Shown here: one piece after another, positions 33,345-42,226 of the stretch | How the letters are laid out: every line of letters begins with the position of its first letter | Numbering within the stretch: the first letter of the stretch is position 1 | Source of the DNA: an uncultured Oscillospiraceae bacterium | GTDB lineage: Bacteria > Bacillota > Clostridia > Oscillospirales > Acutalibacteraceae | NCBI GenBank assembly: GCA_902492895.1 | Contig: CABUNG010000006.1 | Coordinates: 40,218-104,217 of the forward strand | Length of the DNA: 64,000 bases | Reading direction: 5' to 3' | Translations under genes and position numbers: made by a program | Notes under the pieces: model-generated | The model's database searches: none | The model's input: the letters and a program-made list of their open reading frames with translations, nothing else | Told to the model about the DNA's origin: nothing

Positions 33345-34532
33345 TACCCCGGACGGAATTTTTGAAGCCGTCCGTCGGTTGAGGCATTCCGACGTGACCA
33401 GCATGAGAAATGCAAAAACCAGCAGATACAGCGGATACAGGCCGATGGCGCCATGCGAAGCCATGAGTCCGAACAGAGGCGGCATAAAGGTGGTCCCGGC
33501 ATAGGCGCACGCCATCTGGATGCCAATAATCGCCTGCGAATTCTCCTTCCCGAAATTGAAGGGGGTGGAATGGATGACCGCCGGATAGATCGGCGCGCAG
33601 CCGATTCCCAGAAGGATCAGCCCGAACAGCGCCGCCAGATTGGTCGGCAGCGGAACGGCGATACATCCCGTTCCGGCCAAAGACGCCGCGATACCGATCC
33701 GGATCAGGCGCTTATCTCCGAGCTTGTCGGCCGCGAATCCGCAGAGAAACCGGCCGCCCGTAATGCCGAGATAGAACAGCGAGGCGAACCTGGCGGCGGT
33801 ATCGGCCCCCACACCGCGGTGCTGCACCAGATAGCTGCTGGCCCAGAGACCGGCCGTTTGTTCCAGCGCACAGTAGGCGAAAAAGGTCACGAGTATCAGC
33901 GGCACCCCCCGGATGCGCAGCGCCTGCCGCAGGCCAAGAGGCCCAGCGGTACCCTCTTCCTGTCCGCCTGCCGGCCCTCTCCGCTTCCAAAGCGGCAGAC
34001 TGATAAAGAGAACGGCCGTCAGGGCAATTTGTATGAAACCGACGACGCGGTATCCGCTGTTCCAGCCATATCCGCCCGTCAGGCAGGCCCCCATGATATA
34101 GGGGCTGGCCGCGGCGCCGACACCCCAGAAACAATGCAGCCAGCTCATGTGGCGGGACGCGAAATGCAGGGCCACATAGTTGTTCAGCGCGGCATCGACC
34201 GCCCCGGCGCCCAATCCGTACGGAACAGCCCATAGGCACAGCAGAAAAAACGAATGGGACAGCGAAAATCCAAACAAAGCGGCCGCCGTCATGAAAACGC
34301 TGACGGCCGTCACCAGTCCCGCGCCAAATCGGCGGGTGAGCCGGTCGGACAGCAGGCTGGACACGATCGTCCCGCCGGCGATGATCATCGTCACGATCCC
34401 CGCAAAAGAAACCGGGACGCCCAGATCGGCATGCATGACCGGCCATGCGGACCCGATCAGGGAATCGGGCAGTCCGAGGCTGATGAATGCGATATAAATG
34501 ATGGCAAGCAATAGTGAAACCACAAAATCCAC
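33342..34532 (-). CDS. Major facilitator superfamily transporter
   Basis: This 396-residue membrane protein has 12 predicted helices of the MFS fold. The loop between helices 2 and 3 carries LLSDRLTRRFGAG. The segment AVPYGLGAGAVDAALNNYVA resembles sugar/fucose-type (FucP-like) permeases. The start is uncertain: GTG at 34532 lies two bases after AAAAGGAA, whereas a GTG nine bases later has better spacing. It precedes the GlpA-like module but has its own end, which overlaps that module's promoter. The substrate is unknown. Confidence 0.85.
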   Translation of the reverse strand: MDFVVSLLLAIIYIAFISLGLPDSLIGSAWPVMHADLGVPVSFAGIVTMIIAGGTIVSSLLSDRLTRRFGAGLVTAVSVFMTAAALFGFSLSHSFFLLCLWAVPYGLGAGAVDAALNNYVALHFASRHMSWLHCFWGVGAAASPYIMGACLTGGYGWNSGYRVVGFIQIALTAVLFISLPLWKRRGPAGGQEEGTAGPLGLRQALRIRGVPLILVTFFAYCALEQTAGLWASSYLVQHRGVGADTAARFASLFYLGITGGRFLCGFAADKLGDKRLIRIGIAASLAGTGCIAVPLPTNLAALFGLILLGIGCAPIYPAVIHSTPFNFGKENSQAIIGIQMACAYAGTTFMPPLFGLMASHGAIGLYPLYLLVFAFLMLVTSECLNRRTASKIPSGV

Positions 34533-34610
34533 TTCCTTTTCCGACTGGCGGACATGACGGTCTCATTATAATCGCTGAGGACGGAATCGTCTATAGGAAC
34601 ATAAAAAAAC

Positions 34611-34636
34611 GGGTTGCCGTTTGACAGCGGCAACCC
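34611..34636. terminator. Bidirectional terminator after trxA
   Basis: GGGTTGCCG and CGGCAACCC pair around an 8-base loop, with A-run before and T-run after. It lies between the trxA end and the MFS gene's leader. Confidence 0.75.
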
Positions 34637-34657
34637 ATTTTTTACGTTCCTTGCCAT

Positions 34658-34984
34658 TCAGGCGGGAACCAGCACTTTGTCGAGTTCCTCGGCAAACGCC
34701 TCATACGGACGGGCGCCGATCAGATTGCCGACCAGCTCGCCATCCCGGAATATCGCGACGTTCGGGATACTCTGGACATGATAACGGGCCGCGAGATCCG
34801 GCTCTTCGTCCACGTCCACCTTGCCGACCACCACCCGGCCCTCGTATTCCTCCGCGAGGCGGTCGATAACGGGTGCCAGCATCTTGCAGGGCATACACCA
34901 GCTGGCCCAGAAATCGACCAGCAGAACGCCCGGCTGCGCCAGAGCGGCGTCGAATTGCGCGGCGCTGAAATGTTTGGCTGCCAT
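34658..34984 (-). CDS. trxA: Thioredoxin
   Basis: This 108-residue protein is a thioredoxin with active site WCMPC instead of the usual WCGPC. Fold residues are normal: VDFWASW before the active site, and the cis-proline in QSIPNVAIF. It reduces protein disulfides, receiving electrons from the reductase encoded 105 bp upstream. The Met in the active site should change its redox potential. It is the last gene of an apparent copZ-copA-trxB-trxA run. Confidence 0.95.
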   Translation of the reverse strand: MAAKHFSAAQFDAALAQPGVLLVDFWASWCMPCKMLAPVIDRLAEEYEGRVVVGKVDVDEEPDLAARYHVQSIPNVAIFRDGELVGNLIGARPYEAFAEELDKVLVPA

Positions 34985-35089
34985 GTTTTATTCCTTCTTT
35001 CTCTTTGTATACAGCCGGTTTTCTCTTCGGAAAGCCGTTTATGGATGGTATATGCAAAGGCGGTTCCATTTATCCGCCGTACCGCCGAT

Positions 35090-35965
35090 TTACCGCAGGG
35101 AGCGGGCCGCATCCTGCGCAGCGATCAGGCCTTCGCCCACGGCTTTCGCAATCTGCAGCGGCAGTCCCGTGCAGTCCCCGGCGGCGTACAAGCCGGGGAT
35201 GTTCGTGTGCATGGACCGGTCCACGGCCACGTAGTGCCCATCGAGCACGAGACCCGGGACCAGGGCGTCGGGGGCCGACACCTCCCGAAGAACAAACACC
35301 ACATCGCAGGGCAGCGTCCGCCGTTCCTCGACCTGTCCGTCCGCAGGCAGGAAGGAAAACCCCTCCATCCGGTCCGCGCCTTCGATTTTCGGCTGTTTGC
35401 CCAGATGGTACGGGATGTCCGGCGGCAGACTGCCGAGCAGCCCCCGCACGGAGGGCGCCGCCACAACCTGCACATCGACGCCGATGCCTTTCAGAAACCG
35501 CGTTTCCTCCGCAAGATCGAGGGCGTCCCCGGTCACGACGGCGCGCTTGCCCCGATAGAGCATGCCGTCGCAGGTGGCGCAGGTGCTGACCCCCCGGCCC
35601 ATGAAGGCTTCCTCTCCCGGCAGAGATGCGCCGCTCTTGGCGCCGGTGGCGAGGATCAAGCGCCGTCCTTCCACCACCTCGGTCCCCATCGCCGCGGCAA
35701 AGGTATCCCCCATCGGCAGAATCGAGGTCACCCGGCCCATGATAAATACCGCACCCGCTTCCTCCGCCTCACCGCGCATCTTGCGGAGCATCTTCTCGCC
35801 CGACAGGCCTCTCATACCAAGATAATTGTCGATCTTCTCGGATCGATACAGGGGATTCAGGCGGAAATCGTTCGACAGCACCGCACAGGTTTTGCCTCTC
35901 GCCGCGGCATTGACCGCCGCCGAAAGTCCCGCCGGCCCCCCGCCGACAATCAATATGTCATACAC
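35090..35965 (-). CDS. trxB: Thioredoxin reductase lacking NADPH motifs
   Basis: This 291-residue flavoprotein has the FAD motif ILIVGGGPAGLSAAVNA and the active-site CATCDG (Cys129, Cys132). The second dinucleotide motif, normally GGGDSA, reads VTGDALDLAEE (about residues 144-154). The following HRRxxxR motif that binds the NADPH phosphate is not present (VVAAPSVRG instead). Ferredoxin-dependent flavin thioredoxin reductase from Clostridium acetobutylicum also lacks these motifs. A ferredoxin-linked reductase is therefore possible. It lies between copA and trxA. Confidence 0.88.
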   Translation of the reverse strand: MYDILIVGGGPAGLSAAVNAAARGKTCAVLSNDFRLNPLYRSEKIDNYLGMRGLSGEKMLRKMRGEAEEAGAVFIMGRVTSILPMGDTFAAAMGTEVVEGRRLILATGAKSGASLPGEEAFMGRGVSTCATCDGMLYRGKRAVVTGDALDLAEETRFLKGIGVDVQVVAAPSVRGLLGSLPPDIPYHLGKQPKIEGADRMEGFSFLPADGQVEERRTLPCDVVFVLREVSAPDALVPGLVLDGHYVAVDRSMHTNIPGLYAAGDCTGLPLQIAKAVGEGLIAAQDAARSLR

Positions 35966-35999
35966 GCCTGTTCACTTCCTATGTAGGCCGGAGCGGAGC

Positions 36000-38168
36000 T
36001 CACAGCCTGGATTTTTTAAGCAGCATGGAATTGGTCACGACCGATACCGAGCTGAACGCCATCGCCGCTCCCGCAACGATGGGATTCAGGAACCCGAGCG
36101 CCGCCACCGGGATGCCGATGCAGTTGTAGAAAAATGCCCAGAACAGATTTTGCCGGATTTTGCGCATCGTGGCCCGGGAAAGCTTGATCGCGGAGACCAG
36201 CGGCACGATTCCCGCGCCCACCAGCACCACATCGCCCGATTCCATCGCAATATCGGTGCCGCTTCCCATGGCAAAACCCACGTCCGCCGCCGCCAGAGCC
36301 GGGGCGTCGTTGATGCCGTCCCCCGCCATCGCCACGACGAGGCCCTTCCGTTTCTCCTGCTCGACCGCTTCCACCTTGCCTTCCGGCAGCACTTCGGCGA
36401 TCACCTCGTCCACCCCGACCTGTCTGGCAATGGCCTCGGCGGTGCGGTGATTGTCTCCTGTAACCATCATAGCGCGAATGCCGAGCTGATGCAACTCTTT
36501 TAGGGCCGGCGCTGAACTGGCCCGCACAGGATCGGCCACGGCGGCGGCTCCGGCCGGCTGGCCGTCCACGGCAATCAGGAGAACGGTCTTGCCCTCCTGT
36601 TCCAGGGTTTCCGGTGAGAACGCGAAGGGGATCCCCCGCTCCTCCATCAGCCGCCTCGACCCAATGAGCAGCTCATGCCCCTCGACAGTGGCGGCAATGC
36701 CCCGCCCGGTCAGAGACTCAAAGGAGGCGGGCGCGGGCAGGGATTCCCCGACTCCCAGCCGGACGCTGTCCGTCACCGCCCGGGCGACTGGATGCTCCGA
36801 CCGGGATTCGGCTGCCGCCGCAAGGCGGAGCAGCTCGTCCTTCCCGATGGCTCCGCACGTTTCGACGTCGGTTACCGCCGGTTTGCCTTCGGTGACGGTA
36901 CCGGTCTTATCCAAAATCACCACCCCGATTTTGCAGGCGGTCTCCAGCGCGTCCGCGCTCTTGATGAGCACCCCCATGCTCGCAGCCCGGCCGGTCCCGA
37001 CCATCAGGGCGGTCGGGGTGGCGAGACCTAGGGAGCAGGGACAGGCGATGACGAGCACCGCCACAGCCCTGGTGATCGCCTCTTCCACCGATCCCATCAG
37101 CCACAGCGTCAGCCCAAAGGTCAGGAGCGCCACCCCGATGACCGCGGGGACAAAAATCGCCGAGACCCGGTCGGCGAGCTTTTGTATGGGGGCCTTGGAG
37201 GACTGCGCTTCCTCCACCAGCCGGATGATCCCGGACAGGACGGTGTCCCGCCCCACCCCGGTCGCCCGCACGGTCAGGGAACCCGTCCCGTTGACGGTTC
37301 CGCCGAACACCTGGGCGCCCGGTTCTTTCTCGACCGGCATACTCTCGCCGGTCAGCATGGACTCGTCCACAGCCGAGCGGCCTTCTTCCACCAGGCCGTC
37401 CACCGAGATGCTTTCCCCCGGATGGACGAGCACGAGATCGTCCTTCCGGATATCGGCGGCGGAAATAGTCTCCTCCCGGCCGTCCCGCAGCACGGTAGCG
37501 GTTTTCGGCTGCAGGTTCATCAGCATTTCGATTGCCGCAGAGGTCTTGCCCCTAGCCCTGGTTTCGAGCAGCTTGCCGAGCAGCACCAGGGTGATGATGA
37601 TGACGGCGCTCTCAAAATACAGATGCGTGCCGCCCGTAAAAACGTTGTAGGCACTGTATCCCCACGCGGCCGTAGTGCCCAGAGAGACGAGCACGTCCAT
37701 GTTTGGGCTGCGGTTCATCAGGGACAGAAACGCGCCTTTATAAAAGCGCCAGCCGATGAGAAACTGCACCGGCGTGGAAACGATCAGCTGCCACCAGCCC
37801 ATATGCAGCAGATGGGTGATATGAGCATGGGGAGCGGCGAACATCAGCACCATCATCAGCAGAAACGGAAGAGAGAGGATCCCGGAAACGATGACCATGA
37901 TCGTCAGTTCCCGCAGCTCCCGCCGGCGGAAGGCCGCTTTGTCCTCCACCACATGGTATCCGGCCGCCTTGACCGCCTTTTCCAAAGCAGCGCGTTCGGC
38001 CCCTTCTCCCGCCAGCGTCAGCTTGGCCCGCTGGTTGGCATAGCTGACCTCGGCCGCCGCCACACCGGGCACCCCTTTGAGGGCGTGCTCCACCGCCGCC
38101 GCGCACCGCACGCAGGTCATCCCGCCGATCTGCAGCTCCAGTTCCCCTGTTTCCCGCTTGTTATCCAT
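36000..38168 (-). CDS. copA: Copper-exporting P-type ATPase
   Basis: This 722-residue P1B-type ATPase exports Cu(I). One N-terminal heavy-metal domain has the Cys pair in MTCVRCAA (Cys19, Cys22). The membrane metal site is CPC in VIACPCSLG. The phosphorylation motif is DKTGT, and the hinge motif reads GDGINDAP. The usual 8 membrane helices are visible. It follows copZ by 23 bp and precedes trxB by 34 bp. The metal is most likely copper, judged by CPC and the adjacent chaperone. Confidence 0.96.
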   Translation of the reverse strand: MDNKRETGELELQIGGMTCVRCAAAVEHALKGVPGVAAAEVSYANQRAKLTLAGEGAERAALEKAVKAAGYHVVEDKAAFRRRELRELTIMVIVSGILSLPFLLMMVLMFAAPHAHITHLLHMGWWQLIVSTPVQFLIGWRFYKGAFLSLMNRSPNMDVLVSLGTTAAWGYSAYNVFTGGTHLYFESAVIIITLVLLGKLLETRARGKTSAAIEMLMNLQPKTATVLRDGREETISAADIRKDDLVLVHPGESISVDGLVEEGRSAVDESMLTGESMPVEKEPGAQVFGGTVNGTGSLTVRATGVGRDTVLSGIIRLVEEAQSSKAPIQKLADRVSAIFVPAVIGVALLTFGLTLWLMGSVEEAITRAVAVLVIACPCSLGLATPTALMVGTGRAASMGVLIKSADALETACKIGVVILDKTGTVTEGKPAVTDVETCGAIGKDELLRLAAAAESRSEHPVARAVTDSVRLGVGESLPAPASFESLTGRGIAATVEGHELLIGSRRLMEERGIPFAFSPETLEQEGKTVLLIAVDGQPAGAAAVADPVRASSAPALKELHQLGIRAMMVTGDNHRTAEAIARQVGVDEVIAEVLPEGKVEAVEQEKRKGLVVAMAGDGINDAPALAAADVGFAMGSGTDIAMESGDVVLVGAGIVPLVSAIKLSRATMRKIRQNLFWAFFYNCIGIPVAALGFLNPIVAGAAMAFSSVSVVTNSMLLKKSRL

Positions 38169-38191
38169 GCTGTGATCCTTCCCGTTTCGCG

Positions 38192-38413
38192 TCAGTCCGT
38201 CACCGTATAGCCGGCATCGGACACGGCTTTCACCAGCGCCTGCCGATCGGCTTTGCCCACCGCGTATTTGACTTCCGCCGATTTGCCCACCAAACTGACC
38301 TGCACGGTCTTGACGCCTTTGACGGCTTTGAGCGCTTCCTCCACCCGTTTTTGGCAGTGCCCGCAGGTCATTCCTTCGATTTTCAGGGTGAGCTGTTCCT
38401 GTTTGTCAAACAT
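38192..38413 (-). CDS. copZ: Copper chaperone CopZ
   Basis: This 73-residue heavy-metal-associated domain protein has the binding motif GMTCGHC (Cys17, Cys20). It carries Cu(I) in the cytosol and delivers it to CopA. The ATG at 38413 is chosen by its AAAGGAAG site; the open frame extends further upstream. It is the first gene of the copper/thioredoxin run and has a clear promoter. No CsoR or CopY gene is adjacent. Confidence 0.93.
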   Translation of the reverse strand: MFDKQEQLTLKIEGMTCGHCQKRVEEALKAVKGVKTVQVSLVGKSAEVKYAVGKADRQALVKAVSDAGYTVTD

Positions 38414-38447
38414 TCCGTCACGCTTCCTTTCCTTCTGGCTCGAATTT

Positions 38448-38476
38448 ATAATATACCAATTTCGTATAGATTTCAA
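38448..38476 (-). promoter_or_regulatory. copZ promoter with palindrome in spacer
   Basis: TTGAAA (38476-38471) and TATTAT (38453-38448) are 17 bp apart. The spacer contains TATAC-N7-GTATA (38452-38468), an inverted repeat that may be the operator. It is neither the CopY box nor a typical CsoR site, so the regulator is unknown. Confidence 0.55.
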
Positions 38477-38511
38477 GGAAAACTTTTCCGGAAGAGGAAA
38501 TTCCGGTCAAA

Positions 38512-39096
38512 TCAAATCCATTGTTCCTCGTCGCTGCCGTCCGTATAGCCGTCCGAGAGGGACGACGATTCGTCAAAGCGGACCATCCGCATCATCCCGC
38601 CAAAAGCGAGGGAGGCGATCAGGCCGGCCGTCACCAGCAGCGCCGCGATCTGGACGCCGCGGCGGCGGGCCTTGCTGTCGTCCCGCGTCGACAGCGCCAG
38701 AACGATGCCCCGGATCAAAAAGGGGACCGGCAGGAGCGTGAGCATGACGATGTTGACGTTAGCCGCGGTGTACCCGTCCTTTTTAAACGTATCCCCTAGC
38801 CCTCCGAAATTGAGAAAGACGAAGAGGAAGGCCGCCATGACGGCCGCTCCCACCAACACAAGGAACAGCGAATCAAACGCATGCTCGCGGTGGCGGCGGA
38901 CATAACCGATATAGGAATACACACCCGTGCCCAGACAGCCGATCGCGGCGATAAACAAAAAAAGATTGGATCGGAAATAGCTTGTCTCCATTCCGCCTTC
39001 GCTATGCATCCCCGCCTGAAAAAACACCGATACGGCGATCAGCAGCGCGGCGGCCGCTAAGTATGCGATGGACTTGGCAAAACGCGTTATGTTCAT
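38512..39096 (-). CDS. Hypothetical membrane protein, four helices
   Basis: This 194-residue protein has four hydrophobic segments, around residues 8-27, 44-60, 74-95 and 150-170. The C-terminal tail is acidic and Ser-rich. AAAGGACGG supports the ATG at 39096. It stands alone, upstream of copZ on the same strand with the copZ promoter between. I do not recognise a family. The short stretch 39097-39210 holds nothing I can assign. Confidence 0.65.
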   Translation of the reverse strand: MNITRFAKSIAYLAAAALLIAVSVFFQAGMHSEGGMETSYFRSNLFLFIAAIGCLGTGVYSYIGYVRRHREHAFDSLFLVLVGAAVMAAFLFVFLNFGGLGDTFKKDGYTAANVNIVMLTLLPVPFLIRGIVLALSTRDDSKARRRGVQIAALLVTAGLIASLAFGGMMRMVRFDESSSLSDGYTDGSDEEQWI

Positions 39097-39210
39097 ATAT
39101 GTCCGTCCTTTCAAGGCGCGCCCGGACGATAGACGCGCCGTCCTATGAAATCGGCCGAAACCATCTATTTACAGTATAAAGAAAAGCGGACCGCTTCGCA
39201 ACCCCTGCCG

Positions 39211-39693
39211 TCATTCCCGATCGATAAAATGCCGAATAGGGCCCTGGAGATCCCCCAGAAACGGAACCGCGCTTTTCGGATATACGGGGATATCGTGCAC
39301 CCGATCCAGCGGTATCCAATGAAATTCCATGCTGGTCCGTCCACCGTCATGCGATTCCCGGCCCGTCCATACGCCGTTTCGCGGCGTCACCCCGCCGGCA
39401 ATGAACACCTGATAAAAGAGACAAATTTGATGGCAGGGCCTGTCTCCCCACTGAAAGAAAATCTCGCCCACCCATGAAAGCTCGCCGACCACGACCTCCG
39501 CACCGATTTCTTCCAGAAATTCACGTTTCAGGGTTTCCTCGTTCGTCTCGCCAAAGGCGACATGTCCCCCCGGAAATGCAAAATTATCCTCGTTTGCGGG
39601 CTTTTGCAGGAGAACCCGGCCGTCGTGAACACAGAGTCCGGCCACCCGGTAGGAAAACACGAATTCCTCCGTTTGAAACAGGATATCCGGCAT
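39211..39693 (-). CDS. Nudix hydrolase
   Basis: This 160-residue protein has a complete Nudix box, starting GGHVAFGETNEETLKREF and ending LEEIGAEV, fitting GX5EX7REUXEEXGU. Such enzymes hydrolyse nucleoside diphosphate derivatives. The N-terminus (AGLCVHDGRVLLQKPA) and the C-terminal FHWIPLDRV are typical of small Nudix proteins. It follows cysS by about 68 bp on the same strand. The substrate cannot be told from sequence. Confidence 0.92.
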   Translation of the reverse strand: MPDILFQTEEFVFSYRVAGLCVHDGRVLLQKPANEDNFAFPGGHVAFGETNEETLKREFLEEIGAEVVVGELSWVGEIFFQWGDRPCHQICLFYQVFIAGGVTPRNGVWTGRESHDGGRTSMEFHWIPLDRVHDIPVYPKSAVPFLGDLQGPIRHFIDRE

Positions 39694-39761
39694 CTCCTAT
39701 TCCCTCCGTATCGGCGCGGCGGTTCGGGGAACATCCCCGAACCGCCCGCATTTTCTGTGTG

Positions 39762-41156
39762 CTATGCCCTATGCCATTTGACCCCCTGCGGGGTGTCCTC
39801 CAACACGATCTGCCGATTCTTCAGCTCATCCCGGATCCGGTCGGCCTCGGCCCAGTTTTTGTTTTGGCGCGCCGCAGTCCTGGCTGCGATCAGCGCCTCG
39901 ATCTCGGCGTCGAGATTTTCTTCCTTCCGATCGTACAGCAGCCCCAACACGCCGCAGAGTTCGTCGAAAAGGACTCTCGCCGCCTCACAGGTCGCCTTTG
40001 ACGGCTGACCAGAACCAAGAAGGATATTGATGTCCTTCGTCAGCTCAAACAAAGCGGCAATGGCATCGGCGGTGTTGAGATCGTCGTCCATCGCGGCGAT
40101 GAACTGCTCCCGCCGCTCCCCGCATTTCGCGGCAAATGCTGCATCGGCTTCTCCCTCGGGCGCGGCCGCTTCCGCGTCGGCGAGGGCGCCCCGGCAATTG
40201 TAGAGGCGGTCGAGCGCCGCCTTGCCCTGTCCGATGATCTCGGCGTTGTAGTTGATCGGGCTGCGATAGGACGAGGAGATGAGGAAAAACCGGATCGGCT
40301 CATACCCCATCTGCTCCGCCACATCCCGGACAGTGAAGAAATTGCCGAGGGATTTGGACATCTTTTTATTGTCGACGTTAATATACCCGTTGTGCATCCA
40401 ATACCGGGCGAAGGGTACGCCGTTGCAGCATTCGCTCTGCGCCACTTCGTTTTCGTGATGGGGGAAGATCAGGTCCTGTCCGCCGCAGTGGATGTCGATG
40501 GTTTCGCCGAGGTAGCGCCTCGCCATGGCGGAGCATTCGATGTGCCAACCCGGCCGGCCTTCGCCCCAGGGAGAGGGCCAGGCGGGTTCACCCGGCTTCG
40601 CCGCTTTCCAGAGCGCAAAATCCAGCGCGTCCTCCTTTTCCTCCCCGATCCCGATCCGGGCGCCCGATTCCAGATCGTCGATGGGCTGATGGGAGAGCTT
40701 GCCGTAATGTTCATCTTTTCGGGTGCGGAAATAGACGTCCCCGTTCGCGGCCGGATACGCGTATCCCTTCTCGACCAGCCCGCCGATCAGGGACAGGATC
40801 TCCTCCATGTTTTCCGTTGCCCGGGGATGGACGGTGGCCTCCCGCACGCCGAGGCCTTTGGCATCCTTCCAAAATTCCTCGATGTACCGCTCCGCGATCA
40901 CATCGTAGGCCACCCCTTCTTCGTTTGCGCGGCGGATGATTTTGTCGTCGATATCGGTGAAATTCTGGACGAAGCGCACCTGGTATCCCCGCCATTCCAG
41001 ATAGCGGCGCAGCACATCGAACACGCACAGCGGGCGGGCGTTGCCGATGTGGATGAAATTGTAGACCGTGGGGCCGCAGGCGTAAATTTTGACGACACCG
41101 GGTTCCAGGGTCACAAGCTCTTCCTTCTGACGGGTCATCGTGTTGTAGATTTTCAT
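39762..41156 (-). CDS. cysS: Cysteinyl-tRNA synthetase
   Basis: This 464-residue class I synthetase charges tRNA-Cys. The HIGH-type motif is HIGN (residues 36-39), and Cys27 in YACGPTVYN is a zinc ligand. The KMSKS motif is KKMSKSLGN. The DALR anticodon-recognition region is C-terminal. It overlaps cysE by four bases, so synthesis of cysteine precursor and charging of cysteine are coupled. A Cys-specific T-box leader lies upstream of cysE. Length is normal. Confidence 0.97.
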   Translation of the reverse strand: MKIYNTMTRQKEELVTLEPGVVKIYACGPTVYNFIHIGNARPLCVFDVLRRYLEWRGYQVRFVQNFTDIDDKIIRRANEEGVAYDVIAERYIEEFWKDAKGLGVREATVHPRATENMEEILSLIGGLVEKGYAYPAANGDVYFRTRKDEHYGKLSHQPIDDLESGARIGIGEEKEDALDFALWKAAKPGEPAWPSPWGEGRPGWHIECSAMARRYLGETIDIHCGGQDLIFPHHENEVAQSECCNGVPFARYWMHNGYINVDNKKMSKSLGNFFTVRDVAEQMGYEPIRFFLISSSYRSPINYNAEIIGQGKAALDRLYNCRGALADAEAAAPEGEADAAFAAKCGERREQFIAAMDDDLNTADAIAALFELTKDINILLGSGQPSKATCEAARVLFDELCGVLGLLYDRKEENLDAEIEALIAARTAARQNKNWAEADRIRDELKNRQIVLEDTPQGVKWHRA

Positions 41157-41830
41157 GGCACTTCCTCCGTATGCTCTTTGATTGGATGGTCCCCGGCTGC
41201 GGCTTCCAGCCGGTTCACCTGCTGCCGCAGCACCTCGAGCTGATGTTCCAGACGGCAGATTTCCTGTGATACCGGGTCGGGAATGTGGATCTGGTCGAGA
41301 TCCACGATTTTCGCCCCGTTGCGCTTCACCACCCGGGCGGGCACGCCCACCGCCGTGGAATGGTCCGGAATATCCGACAGCACCACCGCTCCGGCCGCGA
41401 TGCGCACATCGCTGCCGATCTCGATCGGCCCCAGCACCTTGGCGCCGGAGCCCACCATCACATGGTTGCCGAGAGTCGGATGGCGCTTGCCTCTATCCTT
41501 CCCCGTACCGCCGAGGGTTACTCCCTGATAGATCGTGCAGTCGTCCCCAATGACGGTGGTTTCGCCGATAACCACGCCGGTGCCGTGGTCGATAAACAGA
41601 CGTCGTCCGATCGTGGCGCCGGGATGAATCTCGATGTTGGTGCGGCGCACGCACCGCTGGGAGATCCAACGGGCAAGAAATTTCAGATTATGCCGGTAGC
41701 ACCAGTTGGCCCGCCGATGGGACCGCACCGCCTTGTATCCGTTATACAGCAGCATCACTTCAACCACCGAGCGGGCGGCCGGATCCCGGTCCCGGATGCA
41801 GGCAATATCCTCTTTCATGCGTTCAAACAT
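41153..41830 (-). CDS. cysE: Serine O-acetyltransferase
   Basis: This 225-residue enzyme acetylates serine with acetyl-CoA, the first step toward cysteine. The left-handed hexapeptide repeat domain contains EIHPGATIGRRLFIDHGTGVVIGET and GGTGKDRGKRHPT. The short N-terminus matches the Firmicute EpsC type. GAGGAGGG places the start at the ATG at 41830. It overlaps cysS by four bases. The C-terminal tail contains a likely coiled coil (LEHQLEVLRQQVNRLEAA). Expression is probably controlled by the upstream T-box. Confidence 0.95.
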   Translation of the reverse strand: MFERMKEDIACIRDRDPAARSVVEVMLLYNGYKAVRSHRRANWCYRHNLKFLARWISQRCVRRTNIEIHPGATIGRRLFIDHGTGVVIGETTVIGDDCTIYQGVTLGGTGKDRGKRHPTLGNHVMVGSGAKVLGPIEIGSDVRIAAGAVVLSDIPDHSTAVGVPARVVKRNGAKIVDLDQIHIPDPVSQEICRLEHQLEVLRQQVNRLEAAAGDHPIKEHTEEVP

Positions 41831-42226
41831 GATCAATCCCTCCTCTCCATAGGCGGCATCGCCGCCCGGAATCCCTTGTTTGGGATGTACAAATCCGTTA
41901 TTTTGCCGTGATCGAATCCCGAGTCCCGGACCTTTCTTTCATAGGGGATCATCCGAGCGGCCTGGTCCGGGCCGGTTTTCATACGGAAAACGTACCCGGG
42001 GATCGGGAGCCGCACGGTGTGAGCGCCGCGGCGTTCCGGTATGGCCGTACATCCGATCCGCCGGCCGCCGCGCGCGGGCGCTTCATTTTTCCTCAGAGAT
42101 CCGATTTTCCTCTGAAACCCGCACTATGCCAAAACGCCGCCGGCCGTTTCCGGCTCAATCCATAAGGAGCGACGGTCCCGAAATTTTTTAGGGGTCATAC
42201 GCCTATCGCTCCAAGCCCCTAAAACA
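41831..42226. other. Long spacer between the T-box and cysE
   Basis: About 400 bases lie between the T-box terminator and cysE. No gene is well supported. On the minus strand a 35-codon frame (42086-41979) follows a GAGGAAAA site, and a 60-codon frame (42015-41833) has no ribosome site. A stem TTTTAGGGG with CCCCTAAAA lies just past the T-box terminator. Confidence 0.5.

Noticed and set aside
36000..38413. CsoR or CopY gene near copZ-copA
   Set aside because: Neither protein family is encoded among the neighbouring genes.
41833..42015. Minus-strand 60-codon frame just before cysE
   Set aside because: No ribosome site and no family resemblance; its stop overlaps the cysE ribosome site by chance or as a weak leader peptide.
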